From: Chryseobacterium luteum | Lineage (GTDB): Bacteria > Bacteroidota > Bacteroidia > Flavobacteriales > Weeksellaceae | Length of the DNA: 64,000 bases | Assembly: GCF_000737785.1 (NCBI RefSeq) | Contig: NZ_JPRO01000016.1 | Location: 36,978 to 100,977, forward strand | Direction of reading: 5' to 3' | Shown: piece after piece, positions 8,733 through 17,635 of the stretch | How the letters are laid out: the number at the start of each line of letters is the position of its first letter | Numbering within the stretch: the stretch's first letter is position 1 | Position numbers and translations under genes: made by a program | Notes under the pieces: generated by a model | Told to the model about the DNA's origin: nothing | Seen by the model: only the letters and a program-made list of their open reading frames with translations | Databases searched by the model: none

Positions 8733-9911
8733 ATGAAAGAAGTATTCATCGTTTCCGCGGTAAGAACCCCTATAGGGAGTTTTATGGGAAGCCTTTCAAC
8801 GGTTCCTGCTACAAAGCTGGGATCTGCTGCTGTAAAGGGAGCATTAAATAAAATCGGTCTTAATCCTAAAAATGTTCAGGAGATCTATATGGGAAATGTG
8901 CTGCAGGCAGGAGAAGGCCAGGCACCGGCCCGTCAGGCGGCACTGGGTGCAGGTCTGTCTATCGAGACGCCTTCCACTACAGTAAACAAGGTATGTGCTT
9001 CAGGAATGAAAGCCGTAACTATGGCAGCACAGGCTATTAAAGCAGGTGATGCTGAAGTAATCGTTGCCGGAGGTATGGAAAATATGTCCTTAGTTCCGCA
9101 TTACTATAATGCAAGAGTTGCCACCAAGCTGGGCGATATCAAAATGCAGGACGGTATGGTACTGGACGGTCTTACAGACGTATACAACAAAGTGCATATG
9201 GGCGTATGTGCAGAGAAATGTGCTGTAGATTACGGTATTACAAGAGAAGACCAGGATAATTTTGCCATAGAATCTTACAAAAGAGCTGCAAAAGCTTGGA
9301 GCGAAGGGAAATTTGCAGAAGAAGTGGTTCCTGTTGAGATTCCTCAAAGAAAAGGAGATCCTGTAATTTTTGCTGAAGATGAAGAATATAAAGCGGTTAA
9401 CTTTGACAGAATTGCAACACTTCCTACCGTATTCAAGAAAGAGGAAGGAACGGTAACCGCTGCCAATGCATCTACACTAAATGACGGTGCTTCCGCTTTG
9501 ATCCTTGTTTCTAAAGAAAAAATGGAAGAACTGGGACTGAAGCCGTTGGCAAGAATCGTTTCTTATGCTGATGCAGCCCAGGAACCTGAAAACTTTACGA
9601 CAGCTCCTTCAAAAGCTTTACCGATTGCCCTTAAAAAGGCAGGTTTGGAGCTTTCGGATATCGATTTCTTTGAATTCAACGAAGCATTCTCCGTGGTAGG
9701 TCTTGCCAATAATAAGATCCTGGGACTGGATGCATCCAAAGTAAATGTAAACGGGGGCGCAGTAGCCATCGGACATCCGCTGGGAAGTTCAGGATCCAGA
9801 ATCATTGTTACGCTGATCAATGTATTGAAGCAGAATAACGCAAAATATGGTGCTGCAGCTATCTGTAACGGTGGTGGCGGAGCTTCTGCTATCGTGATTG
9901 AAAATATGTAA
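8733..9911 (+). CDS. Acetyl-CoA C-acyltransferase (thiolase)
   Basis: This 392-residue enzyme is of the thiolase II type and condenses or cleaves acyl-CoA units. The active-site Cys88 is in VNKVCASGMKAV, the NEAF motif is in FFEFNEAFSVVG, His348 is in IGHPLGSSG and the second catalytic Cys378 is in CNGGGGASA. The closest type is acetoacetyl-CoA thiolase (AtoB-like), which would supply acetoacetyl-CoA for the mevalonate route or ketone use. A sequence-only call cannot separate this from a beta-oxidation thiolase. A strong terminator follows. Confidence 0.92.
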   Translation: MKEVFIVSAVRTPIGSFMGSLSTVPATKLGSAAVKGALNKIGLNPKNVQEIYMGNVLQAGEGQAPARQAALGAGLSIETPSTTVNKVCASGMKAVTMAAQAIKAGDAEVIVAGGMENMSLVPHYYNARVATKLGDIKMQDGMVLDGLTDVYNKVHMGVCAEKCAVDYGITREDQDNFAIESYKRAAKAWSEGKFAEEVVPVEIPQRKGDPVIFAEDEEYKAVNFDRIATLPTVFKKEEGTVTAANASTLNDGASALILVSKEKMEELGLKPLARIVSYADAAQEPENFTTAPSKALPIALKKAGLELSDIDFFEFNEAFSVVGLANNKILGLDASKVNVNGGAVAIGHPLGSSGSRIIVTLINVLKQNNAKYGAAAICNGGGGASAIVIENM

Positions 9912-9932
9912 TATTCTCTCGAAGAATATTTT

Positions 9933-9988
9933 ACCATTAAGGAATCGATAATTTTTCTAAATTCTGATCGATTTCTTAATGGTTTTTC
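9933..9988 (+). terminator. Long-stem terminator after the thiolase gene
   Basis: ACCATTAAGGAATCGAT pairs with ATCGATTTCTTAATGGT with a single mismatch. The stem is followed by TTTTT. Confidence 0.85.
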
Positions 9989-9996
9989 TATTTTTG
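9989..9996 (+). promoter_or_regulatory. Bacteroidota -7 element TATTTTTG
   Basis: It matches TAnnTTTG and lies 21 bp before the transporter start codon at 10018, immediately after the terminator. Confidence 0.5.
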
Positions 9997-10017
9997 TGCT
10001 ACTAATATTTATTTGAA

Positions 10018-11508
10018 ATGTCTGAAATTGAGAATCAACAGCCTCCAAACATAAAGAATAATCCAAGGATTATGAAAGCCTGGGCTGTATACGACTGGGC
10101 GAATTCTGTTTACTCATTGGTTATTACCTCCACTATTTTCCCTATTTACTATTCCATACTCACTACTGCTTATGAGAAAAAACAGTACATAGCGGAAACA
10201 AAATCATGGATTGATGTTCCGGTGAGGCATATGATAAAGATCTTCGGGAATGAATACCAGCCGGATGCGGTCTACGGTTACTCACTTACCATATCATTTT
10301 TTATCGTAGTGTTATTGTCTCCATTCCTGTCTTCGCTGGCAGATACCATTGGGAACAAGAAATCATTTTTGCAGTTTTTCTGCTATCTTGGAGCTACCTC
10401 ATGTATGGGACTTGCTATGTTTACGGGGATGCATAACGTGTTTTTAGGGCTTCTTTTCAGTATTACGGCCAGTGTCGGGTTCTGGGGAAGTCTGGTGTTT
10501 TATAACTCCTTCCTGCCGGATATTGCGACCCGTGACAAACAGGATGCACTTTCCGCAAAAGGATATGTCTATGGCTATCTGGGTTCTGTAGTCCTTGTGG
10601 TGATCTGTCTGGTACTTATTCAGGTTTTTGCAAAAGGAGCGGCGCAACAGCTTTTATTTACGAGGATAAGTTTCCTGTTGACCGGTGCATGGTGGTTCGG
10701 ATTTTCCCAGTATACGTTTAAGCATCTTCCTCAGTTTGGAGACGTTAAAGAAAAGCTGCCTAAAGATCTTGTCCTTCTAAACTATAAGAATATCTTTAAA
10801 AAACATGAGGAACAGGGAGGTTTCTTTGAAGTTCTTAAAGATAATATGAGCTTTTATAAAGACATAGCCAAAGAAAGTTTTCATGAGCTTTTCAAAGTAG
10901 GCGGAGTGCTGTTTAAAGATAAAAACCTGAAATTCTTCCTTTCCAGCTTCTTCTTTTATAGTGTAGGGATGCAGACCATTTTCCTGATGGCTACCTTATT
11001 TGGAAAAAGTGAAATCAACCTGGCTCAGGACAAGCTGATAGGAACTCTTTTGGTTATTCAGATCGAAGCAATTATCGGGGCGGTTATATTCTCCAGGCTA
11101 TCGAGAAAAATAGGAAATAAGAATGTGATCTCTATTGCCATTGTATTGTGGATCGTTGCCTGTCTTTGGGCATATTTCCTGAACAAGGAAAATCCTACAG
11201 TAGAATATCAGTTCTATGGTGTAGCAGCAGTAGTAGGATTGGTTATGGGCGGGCTTCAGGCTATGTCCAGATCTACTTATTCAAAGCTTCTTCCGGAAGA
11301 TTCTATGGAAAACACCACCTATTTCAGCTTCTATGATGTATTGGAAAAAATAGCCATCATTATCGGAACGTTTATCTTTGCGACACTGATTGAACATTTT
11401 AATAATATGCGTATCGCAGCACTTTCTATGACTTTATTTTTCGCAACAGGACTTATTCTGATCCGGTTTTTAAAAGTCAATATGTTGAAAGACAGAGATA
11501 CCTTATAA
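10018..11508 (+). CDS. Atg22/UMF1-like MFS transporter
   Basis: This 496-residue inner-membrane protein has about twelve hydrophobic segments. The N-terminal signature MKAWAVYDWANSVYSLVI is characteristic of the UMF1/Atg22 group of major facilitators, related to the yeast vacuolar amino-acid effluxer. A central hydrophilic loop (about residues 245-290) separates the two halves. The C-terminal half has GGLQAMSRSTYSKLLPE, the typical second-half MFS loop. The bacterial substrate is unknown, and amino-acid efflux is only an inference. Confidence 0.85.
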   Translation: MSEIENQQPPNIKNNPRIMKAWAVYDWANSVYSLVITSTIFPIYYSILTTAYEKKQYIAETKSWIDVPVRHMIKIFGNEYQPDAVYGYSLTISFFIVVLLSPFLSSLADTIGNKKSFLQFFCYLGATSCMGLAMFTGMHNVFLGLLFSITASVGFWGSLVFYNSFLPDIATRDKQDALSAKGYVYGYLGSVVLVVICLVLIQVFAKGAAQQLLFTRISFLLTGAWWFGFSQYTFKHLPQFGDVKEKLPKDLVLLNYKNIFKKHEEQGGFFEVLKDNMSFYKDIAKESFHELFKVGGVLFKDKNLKFFLSSFFFYSVGMQTIFLMATLFGKSEINLAQDKLIGTLLVIQIEAIIGAVIFSRLSRKIGNKNVISIAIVLWIVACLWAYFLNKENPTVEYQFYGVAAVVGLVMGGLQAMSRSTYSKLLPEDSMENTTYFSFYDVLEKIAIIIGTFIFATLIEHFNNMRIAALSMTLFFATGLILIRFLKVNMLKDRDTL

Positions 11509-11530
11509 AAAGGACTGTTTTTAACAAAAT

Positions 11531-11565
11531 AAAAAAAGATATCTCGGTTTGAGGTATCTTTTTTT
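11531..11565 (+). terminator. Rho-independent terminator
   Basis: The stem AAAAAAAGATATCTC / GAGGTATCTTTTTTT has a GGTTT loop and one G-U pair. The A and T flanks make it usable from both sides. Confidence 0.8.
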
Positions 11566-11810
11566 GTGCAGTAAAATTGCAAAAACAGGCAAACCCAACA
11601 TTTCGACAATAGAAGTGGGGAATAGTGTTGTAAAAAACAGGATAAGGTAACGGATTTTAAATTCAGCTTCTTTTTTATTGTCTCAATTTAAGAAATATAG
11701 GTTTAAGTTTTTATTTATAGAGGTTCAGAATAAAAATTTATCTTAAAATGTTAATTATTTATCACTGTAATTTGATTTTTTTTGTTTATTTGTAAATCTA
11801 ATTTAGTGAA
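11566..11810. other. AT-rich non-coding stretch before the protease gene
   Basis: I see no coding frame, RNA gene or clear repeat here. A TTTATTTG sequence about 20 bp before the protease start resembles the -7 promoter element with one mismatch. Confidence 0.4.
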
Positions 11811-13976
11811 ATGATAAGAAAGATCCTAGTGTTATGCCTGCTGCAATGCTTTGTCCTTGGTTTTACCCAGAAACTGAGACCTGTTGCACAAAAAATTTCA
11901 GAATATCATGCAGAGAAAAATACTTTTCAGAAGTATAATCTGTTTGAAGTCAATAATGCACCACAAAAATTCTCCGAATACAAAAGAGCAGCCACTGATA
12001 TTACGGTCATGAACATAAAATCCGCTGAGCTGAAAAGGCTGATTGATGAAAGACCGGAATACCTCGAAATAAGCTTTCCTTTCGAAGGTAACAGGCAGAT
12101 TACTGTAGAACTGTATAAAAATCAGATTTTTACAAACAGTTTTAAAGTGGTTACCAACAAAGGAGAAATAGTAAAATATACTCCGGGTGCCTACTATATC
12201 GGAATTGTAAAAGGTGATAATACTTCCATTGCAGCTTTCAGTTTCTTTAATGATGATGTGGTGGGAGTAGCTTCTACTTCTGAGCTTGGAAATGTGGTAT
12301 TGGGAAAAGCAAAAAATGCTGAAGATTTTGTAAGCTATTCAGAATCTAAACTCACCGGAGCCAATCCTTTCGTCTGTGGCGTAGATGAGCTGAAAGAAAA
12401 TCAGGCAAAAAAAGTCTCATTTGATCCTTCTGTGAGCAAAAAAGCGATGACTGAGAACTGTGTGAGAATTTATTACGAGGTATGCTTTAAGCCTTATCAG
12501 AATAATAATTCCAACACAACTACCACTACCAATTGGCTTACTGCTGTTCATAACAATATTGCCGCGCTCTATACCAATGACGACATTAAAGTGGCATTAA
12601 ATGAAATCTACATCTGGACAACACAGGATCCTTATACCGGAAATCCAAACACCAATCTGGGAAATTTTAGAAACAACAGGCAGACCTTCAACGGAGACCT
12701 TGCCCACCTGATCAACGCTCCGGCTACAACAAGCGTTGCTTATGTGAACTCTTTATGCGGAACCTATAAACATGCCTATTCAGGTATTTCACAGACCTAT
12801 TCCAATGTTCCTGTATATTCATGGACCATTCAGGCTATGACACACGAAATGGGACATAGCCTAGGATCTCCTCACACACATGCCTGTGCCTGGAACGGAA
12901 ATAATACAGCAATTGACGGCTGTGGACCTCAGGCCGGCTACAGCGAAGGATGTACAGGCCCGATTCCTTCCACAACGGTTAAAGGATCAATTATGAGCTA
13001 CTGTCACCTTGTTTCCGGAGTAGGAATCAGTTTCAGTAACGGGTTTGGTCCGCAGCCTGCTGCTTTGATCAGGAATACGGTTGATTCAAAGCCATGTCTT
13101 GGGACCAACTGTACTACCGCATGTGCATCTACCATTACACAGATGAATGTTTTAAATGTTACCCAGAGTTCAGCTAACGCAGCCTTTACCGATGCTGTTT
13201 CCACATCCTGGAAATATAAACTGACCAAAATGGATGAAACTCCTGTAGCATCAGGAATTATAAGTGCACAGACAATTAATTTCAGCAGCCTTCAGCCTGC
13301 GACCTATTATAAATTATCGGTAGGAACAACCTGTTCCGGATCCGGGGCTTATCAAAGAACCCAGGTATTCCTTACGGATGCGTCCTGGTGCGACGGTGCT
13401 CTGTTTACAGATACAGGTGGCCAGAATGCAGGATACGGAAACGATGAAACAATCGTTAAAACATTTTATCCCGCTTCCGGAGCACTTACCATGACTTTTA
13501 CAGACTTTGACCTGGAAGAGGACTATGATTTTATGTATATCTATAATGGACCTTCTACGACATCTCCTTTGTTTGCAAACGGGGATAATCTTACGGGAAG
13601 CACAGCGCCCGGTCCGTTTACTTCCACACATTCTTCGGGAGCTATTACGGTAAAATTCGTATCAGATCCCGGTGTTACGGAAAACGGCTGGAAAGCGTCT
13701 TTCTCCTGCAATGTCTTAGGCATTGATGAGGTAAATAAAAATGATAACCTGATAAGCATTTACCCAAATCCTGCTAAAAATATGATTGTCATTTCATCCA
13801 AGGATGCCCTAAGATCTTATAAAATCTATGATGAGGCAGGAAGACTGGTAATGTCAGCTTCTTCATTAAAAGGAAACAGGCAGGAAATCAATGTTTCAGC
13901 TATCCTGACAGGAAATTATATTGTAACGGTAGAAACAGAAAAGCAGACTGTAAATAAAAAGTTAATCAAAAACTAA
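11811..13976 (+). CDS. Secreted metzincin zinc protease with CUB and T9SS sorting domains
   Basis: The protein has 721 residues. It has a signal peptide (~20 residues), a propeptide-like region to about residue 190, and a reprolysin-type (M12B-like) catalytic domain with the zinc motif HEMGHSLGSPH at 345-355, followed by a Cys-rich segment and SIMSYCH as the Met-turn. A fibronectin-III-like stretch follows, then a CUB-type domain at about 525-635 (YDFMYIYNGP). A T9SS type A sorting domain starts near residue 650 (SIYPNPAKNM) and ends in NKKLIKN. It is expected to be an extracellular protease. A terminator follows. Confidence 0.92.
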   Translation: MIRKILVLCLLQCFVLGFTQKLRPVAQKISEYHAEKNTFQKYNLFEVNNAPQKFSEYKRAATDITVMNIKSAELKRLIDERPEYLEISFPFEGNRQITVELYKNQIFTNSFKVVTNKGEIVKYTPGAYYIGIVKGDNTSIAAFSFFNDDVVGVASTSELGNVVLGKAKNAEDFVSYSESKLTGANPFVCGVDELKENQAKKVSFDPSVSKKAMTENCVRIYYEVCFKPYQNNNSNTTTTTNWLTAVHNNIAALYTNDDIKVALNEIYIWTTQDPYTGNPNTNLGNFRNNRQTFNGDLAHLINAPATTSVAYVNSLCGTYKHAYSGISQTYSNVPVYSWTIQAMTHEMGHSLGSPHTHACAWNGNNTAIDGCGPQAGYSEGCTGPIPSTTVKGSIMSYCHLVSGVGISFSNGFGPQPAALIRNTVDSKPCLGTNCTTACASTITQMNVLNVTQSSANAAFTDAVSTSWKYKLTKMDETPVASGIISAQTINFSSLQPATYYKLSVGTTCSGSGAYQRTQVFLTDASWCDGALFTDTGGQNAGYGNDETIVKTFYPASGALTMTFTDFDLEEDYDFMYIYNGPSTTSPLFANGDNLTGSTAPGPFTSTHSSGAITVKFVSDPGVTENGWKASFSCNVLGIDEVNKNDNLISIYPNPAKNMIVISSKDALRSYKIYDEAGRLVMSASSLKGNRQEINVSAILTGNYIVTVETEKQTVNKKLIKN

Positions 13977-13999
13977 TCATATTTACGTCAATTAATCAT

Positions 14000-14025
14000 A
14001 AAAGCCTGGTTATTTCAGGCTTTTT
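14000..14025 (+). terminator. Rho-independent terminator of the protease gene
   Basis: AAAAGCCTG (14000-14008) pairs with CAGGCTTTT (14016-14024), followed by T. Confidence 0.8.
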
Positions 14026-14144
14026 GCTGTATACAGATACAACAGTTTCCGCTTTTTGGAGTGGTCAAAATCTGGAAAAAAAACTTTCTGCTCAAATAAA
14101 TTGGAATTCGGCTTATGTTTTGCTTATATTCAGCGGAATAATTT

Positions 14145-14152
14145 TAACTTTG
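14145..14152 (+). promoter_or_regulatory. Bacteroidota promoter (-7 TAACTTTG)
   Basis: TAACTTTG matches TAnnTTTG. A TTTG at 14119-14122 lies 22 bp upstream, close to the spacing expected for the -33 box. The start codon at 14173 is 20 bp downstream. This excludes an earlier in-frame ATG at 14056. Confidence 0.65.
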
Positions 14153-14172
14153 CAAAAAGATTTATTGTCAAA

Positions 14173-15099
14173 ATGACGAACCCTCTATTTTATGCCAAAA
14201 TAATTCTCTTTGGAGAATACGGGATGATTGAAGACTCTCAGGGGCTTGTAGTACCTTACAGTTTCTATAAGGGAGCTCTGAAATTCTCAGATTTGAGTTC
14301 TGAATTTGAACTTAAATCCAACAGACATCTGCAGCAATACTCTGATTTCCTTGCAACGCTTGACCTTTCCGATGATTTTAAATTGGATATCGAAAGCTTC
14401 AAAAATGATATTGAATCCGGACTTTTCTTCGATTCCAATATTCCGCAGGGATATGGAGTGGGAAGCTCAGGGGCTTTGGTGGCGGCTATTTTTGAAAAAT
14501 ATACGCTGAGTAAGCTGGATCCTGAACAAATCTCAAAAGATAATCTGAAAAGATTAAAAACCGTCTTCGGTGAAATGGAAAGCTATTTCCATGGGAAAAG
14601 TTCGGGTATGGATCCTCTGATCTGCTACATGAACCTTCCGATCCTTATTGAGAATAAAGAAAACCTTGACAGGGTTTCTATTCCTGAGGGCGAGAAGGGT
14701 AAAGGAGCTATTTTTCTTATCGACAGCGGTATCACCGGAGAAACCGGCCCTATGATCCAGATTTTCTTTGAAAAAATGAAAACGGAAGGTTTCCGTAAAA
14801 CATTAAAAGAAGAATTCATCCGTTACAACAACGCATGCATTGATTCTTTCCTTAAAAAAGATATGAATCCTTTCTTCAGAAACCTGAAAAAACTTTCCCA
14901 TTGGGCTTATGAACATTTCCGCCCGATGATCCCTGAAAGTATTTTTAATATCTGGAAAAAAGGACTGGACTCCAATGCCTATTATCTGAAGCTTTGCGGA
15001 AGCGGCGGCGGCGGATATATTCTGGGCTTCACTAAAGATTATGCGAAAGCAGAAAAAATGCTTGAAGGCTTCCAAAAAGAAGTGATTTACAGATTTTAA
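14173..15099 (+). CDS. GHMP-family kinase, mevalonate-kinase-like
   Basis: The protein has 308 residues from the ATG at 14173. The GHMP ATP-binding motif PQGYGVGSSGALVAA is at 91-105. The N-terminal FYAKIILFGEYGM block resembles the KxxLFGEH motif of mevalonate kinases. A C-terminal LKLCGSGGGGYILGF is GHMP motif 3. The neighbour is a UbiA-type prenyltransferase 10 bp downstream, so the pair belongs to isoprenoid metabolism. Mevalonate kinase is the best guess; another phospho-isoprenoid kinase is possible. Confidence 0.8.
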   Translation: MTNPLFYAKIILFGEYGMIEDSQGLVVPYSFYKGALKFSDLSSEFELKSNRHLQQYSDFLATLDLSDDFKLDIESFKNDIESGLFFDSNIPQGYGVGSSGALVAAIFEKYTLSKLDPEQISKDNLKRLKTVFGEMESYFHGKSSGMDPLICYMNLPILIENKENLDRVSIPEGEKGKGAIFLIDSGITGETGPMIQIFFEKMKTEGFRKTLKEEFIRYNNACIDSFLKKDMNPFFRNLKKLSHWAYEHFRPMIPESIFNIWKKGLDSNAYYLKLCGSGGGGYILGFTKDYAKAEKMLEGFQKEVIYRF

Positions 15100-15109
15100 A
15101 CAGACTGGA

Positions 15110-16039
15110 ATGAATTCTGAAAAAGAAACTTTCCAGTCTAAAAACTATGTCTCTAAATCTATATTTTACAGATTTTCACAATTCGTGGGCTTTCTGATCG
15201 GTGCCAGATTCTTCGTTGCTTTACTGCTGACGTTTGCCCTTTATGTATCTACTTTTTTCCTGTTCAATCAGGATGAAACCTTTAGTAAATTTGTCTTTGA
15301 TTTTAAAGTACATGGTATTATTTTCTGTACCGTGATAACCATCCTGGCCGGAGGAATCATCAACCAGTTTTATGATCTGGAAAAAGACCATATTGTAAAA
15401 CCTTTCCGTACCAGAATCCAGAGCTTTATCAAGCAGAAATATTTTCTGTATGCTTACCTTGCTCTTACCGCAATCTCTCTTGGGGTCGCATGGATGATCT
15501 CTCATAAGGTTTTTGCTTTTTTTCTTGTATACCAGTTTTTTATGTGGTTTTACAGCCATAAATTAAGCAGATTGCTGATCATTAACAATCTTACTTTTGT
15601 AAGCCTTACGCTGTATCCTTTTTTCGGAATGATGGTGTACTACGAAACCTTTTCCAAAAAGGTACTGCTGATGGCAGTTTTTCTCTTTATGATCCTTTTG
15701 TGTATCGATATTGTGAAAGATATGCTAACGAAAAGCGTTGACAGGGCATTCGGGTATACAACAATTCCGAACTATTTTAAAAGCAGAAATACCAGGATTA
15801 TTATTATTTCCTTACTGATTATCACAATAGCTGTTTCCATGAAACTGATCATTAAAACAGGTATATCAGGCTTTATGGCCTATTACTTTACCGGAGGCAT
15901 GTTTGTAATGATCTTCTGTATTTACCTTTTACTTCAATCTACCAGAAGAAGTAAATTCTTCACACTCAATATATTAAGATTCTGGGTTTTTATAGGAATT
16001 ATCGCAATGCTTCTGAACGGAATTGAAAGCAAATTGTAG
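15110..16039 (+). CDS. UbiA-family prenyltransferase, GGGP-synthase-like
   Basis: This 309-residue membrane protein has about eight hydrophobic segments. The first aspartate motif is NQFYDLEKDHIVKPFRTRI and the second is DIVKDMLTKSVDRAFGYTT, both needed for Mg-prenyl diphosphate binding in UbiA enzymes. It resembles the Bacteroidota proteins annotated as geranylgeranylglycerol-phosphate geranylgeranyltransferase, in contrast to the MenA at 38092. The acceptor in this organism is not proven. The gene follows the GHMP kinase by 10 bp and is surely co-transcribed. Confidence 0.8.
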   Translation: MNSEKETFQSKNYVSKSIFYRFSQFVGFLIGARFFVALLLTFALYVSTFFLFNQDETFSKFVFDFKVHGIIFCTVITILAGGIINQFYDLEKDHIVKPFRTRIQSFIKQKYFLYAYLALTAISLGVAWMISHKVFAFFLVYQFFMWFYSHKLSRLLIINNLTFVSLTLYPFFGMMVYYETFSKKVLLMAVFLFMILLCIDIVKDMLTKSVDRAFGYTTIPNYFKSRNTRIIIISLLIITIAVSMKLIIKTGISGFMAYYFTGGMFVMIFCIYLLLQSTRRSKFFTLNILRFWVFIGIIAMLLNGIESKL

Positions 16040-16071
16040 AAAAATTTCTTTAAATAAACTGAGGTTATTGC

Positions 16072-16079
16072 TACCTTTG
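16072..16079 (+). promoter_or_regulatory. Bacteroidota -7 element TACCTTTG
   Basis: It matches TAnnTTTG and is followed by C, as is common. It lies 24 bp before the proline dehydrogenase start at 16104. Confidence 0.6.
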
Positions 16080-16103
16080 CAAAACTAAATTTAATAAAAA
16101 GGA

Positions 16104-17270
16104 ATGCCCATTTTTAACGATACTAAAGTTGCATTTGCAGACAAGTCTGATGCACAACTGAGAAAGGCGTACTGGATGTTTAAAATGATTGAACAGCCTG
16201 CTCTTACCAGCCTTGGAACTTCTGTCCTTAATTTTACGGTACACAACAATTTTCCTTTCGTGACCGGGATTGTAAAAAGCACTCTGTTTGAGCAGTTCTG
16301 TGGTGGCGAAACACGTGAAGAAAGTATGAAAGCGGTAAAACAGCTTTTCAAAAGAGGAGTGGGAAGTATTTTCGATTACTCTATTGAGGGCAAGGAAGAT
16401 GAGGAAACCTTTGATGCGGTATGCAAAGAGATCAAAGAGATCATCAGATTCTCTGTTGGAAATCCGGCTATTCCTTTTATTGTGTTTAAGCCGACTGCTT
16501 TTGGAAGAATTGATCTGTATGAGGCGGTAGGAAAAGGTTCTGAGCTTACTTCAAGCCAGAAAGAAGAATGGCAAAGGGTCGTAAGAAGATTTGATGAAGT
16601 ATGCAGCCTTTGCCATGAAAATGATAAAAAAGTAATGGTAGATGCGGAAGAAACCTGGATGCAGGATTCTGCAGACCAGCTTTGTGAGGAAATGATGGAG
16701 AAATACAACCGGGAAAAACCGATCGTCTGGAATACCATCCAGATGTACAGAACCGGAAGGCTGGAGTATATGGAAGCCCATCTTCAGAGAGCCAGAGAAA
16801 AAAATTACTTCATCGGGTACAAGATCGTCCGCGGGGCCTATATGGAGAAGGAAAGAGCAAGGGCGGCGGAAAAAGGATATCCGGATCCTATTCAGCCGGA
16901 TAAAGAAGCTTCTGATAAGAATTATAATGCAGGAATTGATTTTGTAATGAATCATTTGGATATAGTATCTGCATTCTTCGGTACCCATAATGAGATCTCA
17001 TCTGAATTGGTTATGGATAAAATGAAAGCCAAATCTCTTGAAAACGGCAATCCGCATGTCTATTTTGGGCAGCTTTACGGAATGAGCGACAATATTACAT
17101 TCTATCTTTCGGATAAAGGATATAATGTGGCTAAATATCTTCCATACGGACCAGTAAAGGACGTTGTGCCTTATCTTACAAGAAGAGCCAGGGAAAACAC
17201 TTCTGTAGCCGGGCAGACCGGAAGAGAATTGGGGCTCATCAGGAAAGAACTGGAAAGAAGAAAAAAATAG
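16104..17270 (+). CDS. Proline dehydrogenase
   Basis: This 388-residue FAD-dependent TIM-barrel enzyme oxidises proline to pyrroline-5-carboxylate. Family signatures include VMVDAEETWMQDS, WNTIQMYRTGRLEYM, KIVRGAYMEKERARA and the C-terminal LPYGPVKDVVPYLTRRAREN, whose two arginines bind the proline carboxylate. It is the mono-functional form, without the P5C dehydrogenase domain. It has its own promoter and terminator, so it is probably a single-gene unit. Confidence 0.95.
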   Translation: MPIFNDTKVAFADKSDAQLRKAYWMFKMIEQPALTSLGTSVLNFTVHNNFPFVTGIVKSTLFEQFCGGETREESMKAVKQLFKRGVGSIFDYSIEGKEDEETFDAVCKEIKEIIRFSVGNPAIPFIVFKPTAFGRIDLYEAVGKGSELTSSQKEEWQRVVRRFDEVCSLCHENDKKVMVDAEETWMQDSADQLCEEMMEKYNREKPIVWNTIQMYRTGRLEYMEAHLQRAREKNYFIGYKIVRGAYMEKERARAAEKGYPDPIQPDKEASDKNYNAGIDFVMNHLDIVSAFFGTHNEISSELVMDKMKAKSLENGNPHVYFGQLYGMSDNITFYLSDKGYNVAKYLPYGPVKDVVPYLTRRARENTSVAGQTGRELGLIRKELERRKK

Positions 17271-17295
17271 TAATATCATATAAAAAGATATACTT

Positions 17296-17324
17296 AAGAC
17301 CTGCAGAAATACTGCAGGTCTTTT
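17296..17324 (+). terminator. Rho-independent terminator of the proline dehydrogenase gene
   Basis: AAGACCTGCAG pairs perfectly with CTGCAGGTCTT around an AAATA loop, then TT. Confidence 0.85.
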
Positions 17325-17602
17325 ATTTTGATAATACATCTGTTTAAACTTATATCTTATAGTGTAAGTTGGCCAGTCGGAAAGGCGCAAATATTTTATC
17401 TGCGATAAAACTTCTAAACATTTATTTTATAGTTTTTGCTGAAAATATTTGATTTTCCTATGCCTGAAAACATCCATACGTTTAAAACTTTGCAGCTTTC
17501 CAACAAAGAAGTTTAAACAAATTAAATGGTATAATATTCACGTATAAGCCATATATGATTTAAAAATTTAATTTTTTATAGTTTTTAGTGATCATTATTC
17601 GT

Positions 17603-17610
17603 TATATTTG
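17603..17610 (+). promoter_or_regulatory. Bacteroidota -7 element TATATTTG
   Basis: It matches TAnnTTTG, 25 bp before the start codon at 17636. The rest of the 365-bp gap after the terminator at 17324 is AT-rich, and I see nothing coding in it. Confidence 0.6.
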
Positions 17611-17635
17611 AATGAACCATTAAAAAAACTAATAC

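Noticed and set aside
11566..11810. Possible tRNA or small RNA in the gap before the protease gene
   Set aside because: I could not find a cloverleaf, a conserved RNA motif or a paired promoter and terminator.
13004..13759. Several minus-strand open frames inside the metzincin protease gene
   Set aside because: They lie antisense to a well-supported gene, overlap each other and show no protein family features. The same applies to the antisense frames inside uvrA, tssF, gyrA and the proline dehydrogenase gene.
14056..14172. Upstream extension of the GHMP kinase frame
   Set aside because: The extension spans the promoter (14145-14152) and lies outside the conserved domain; the ATG at 14173 starts just before the family N-terminus.
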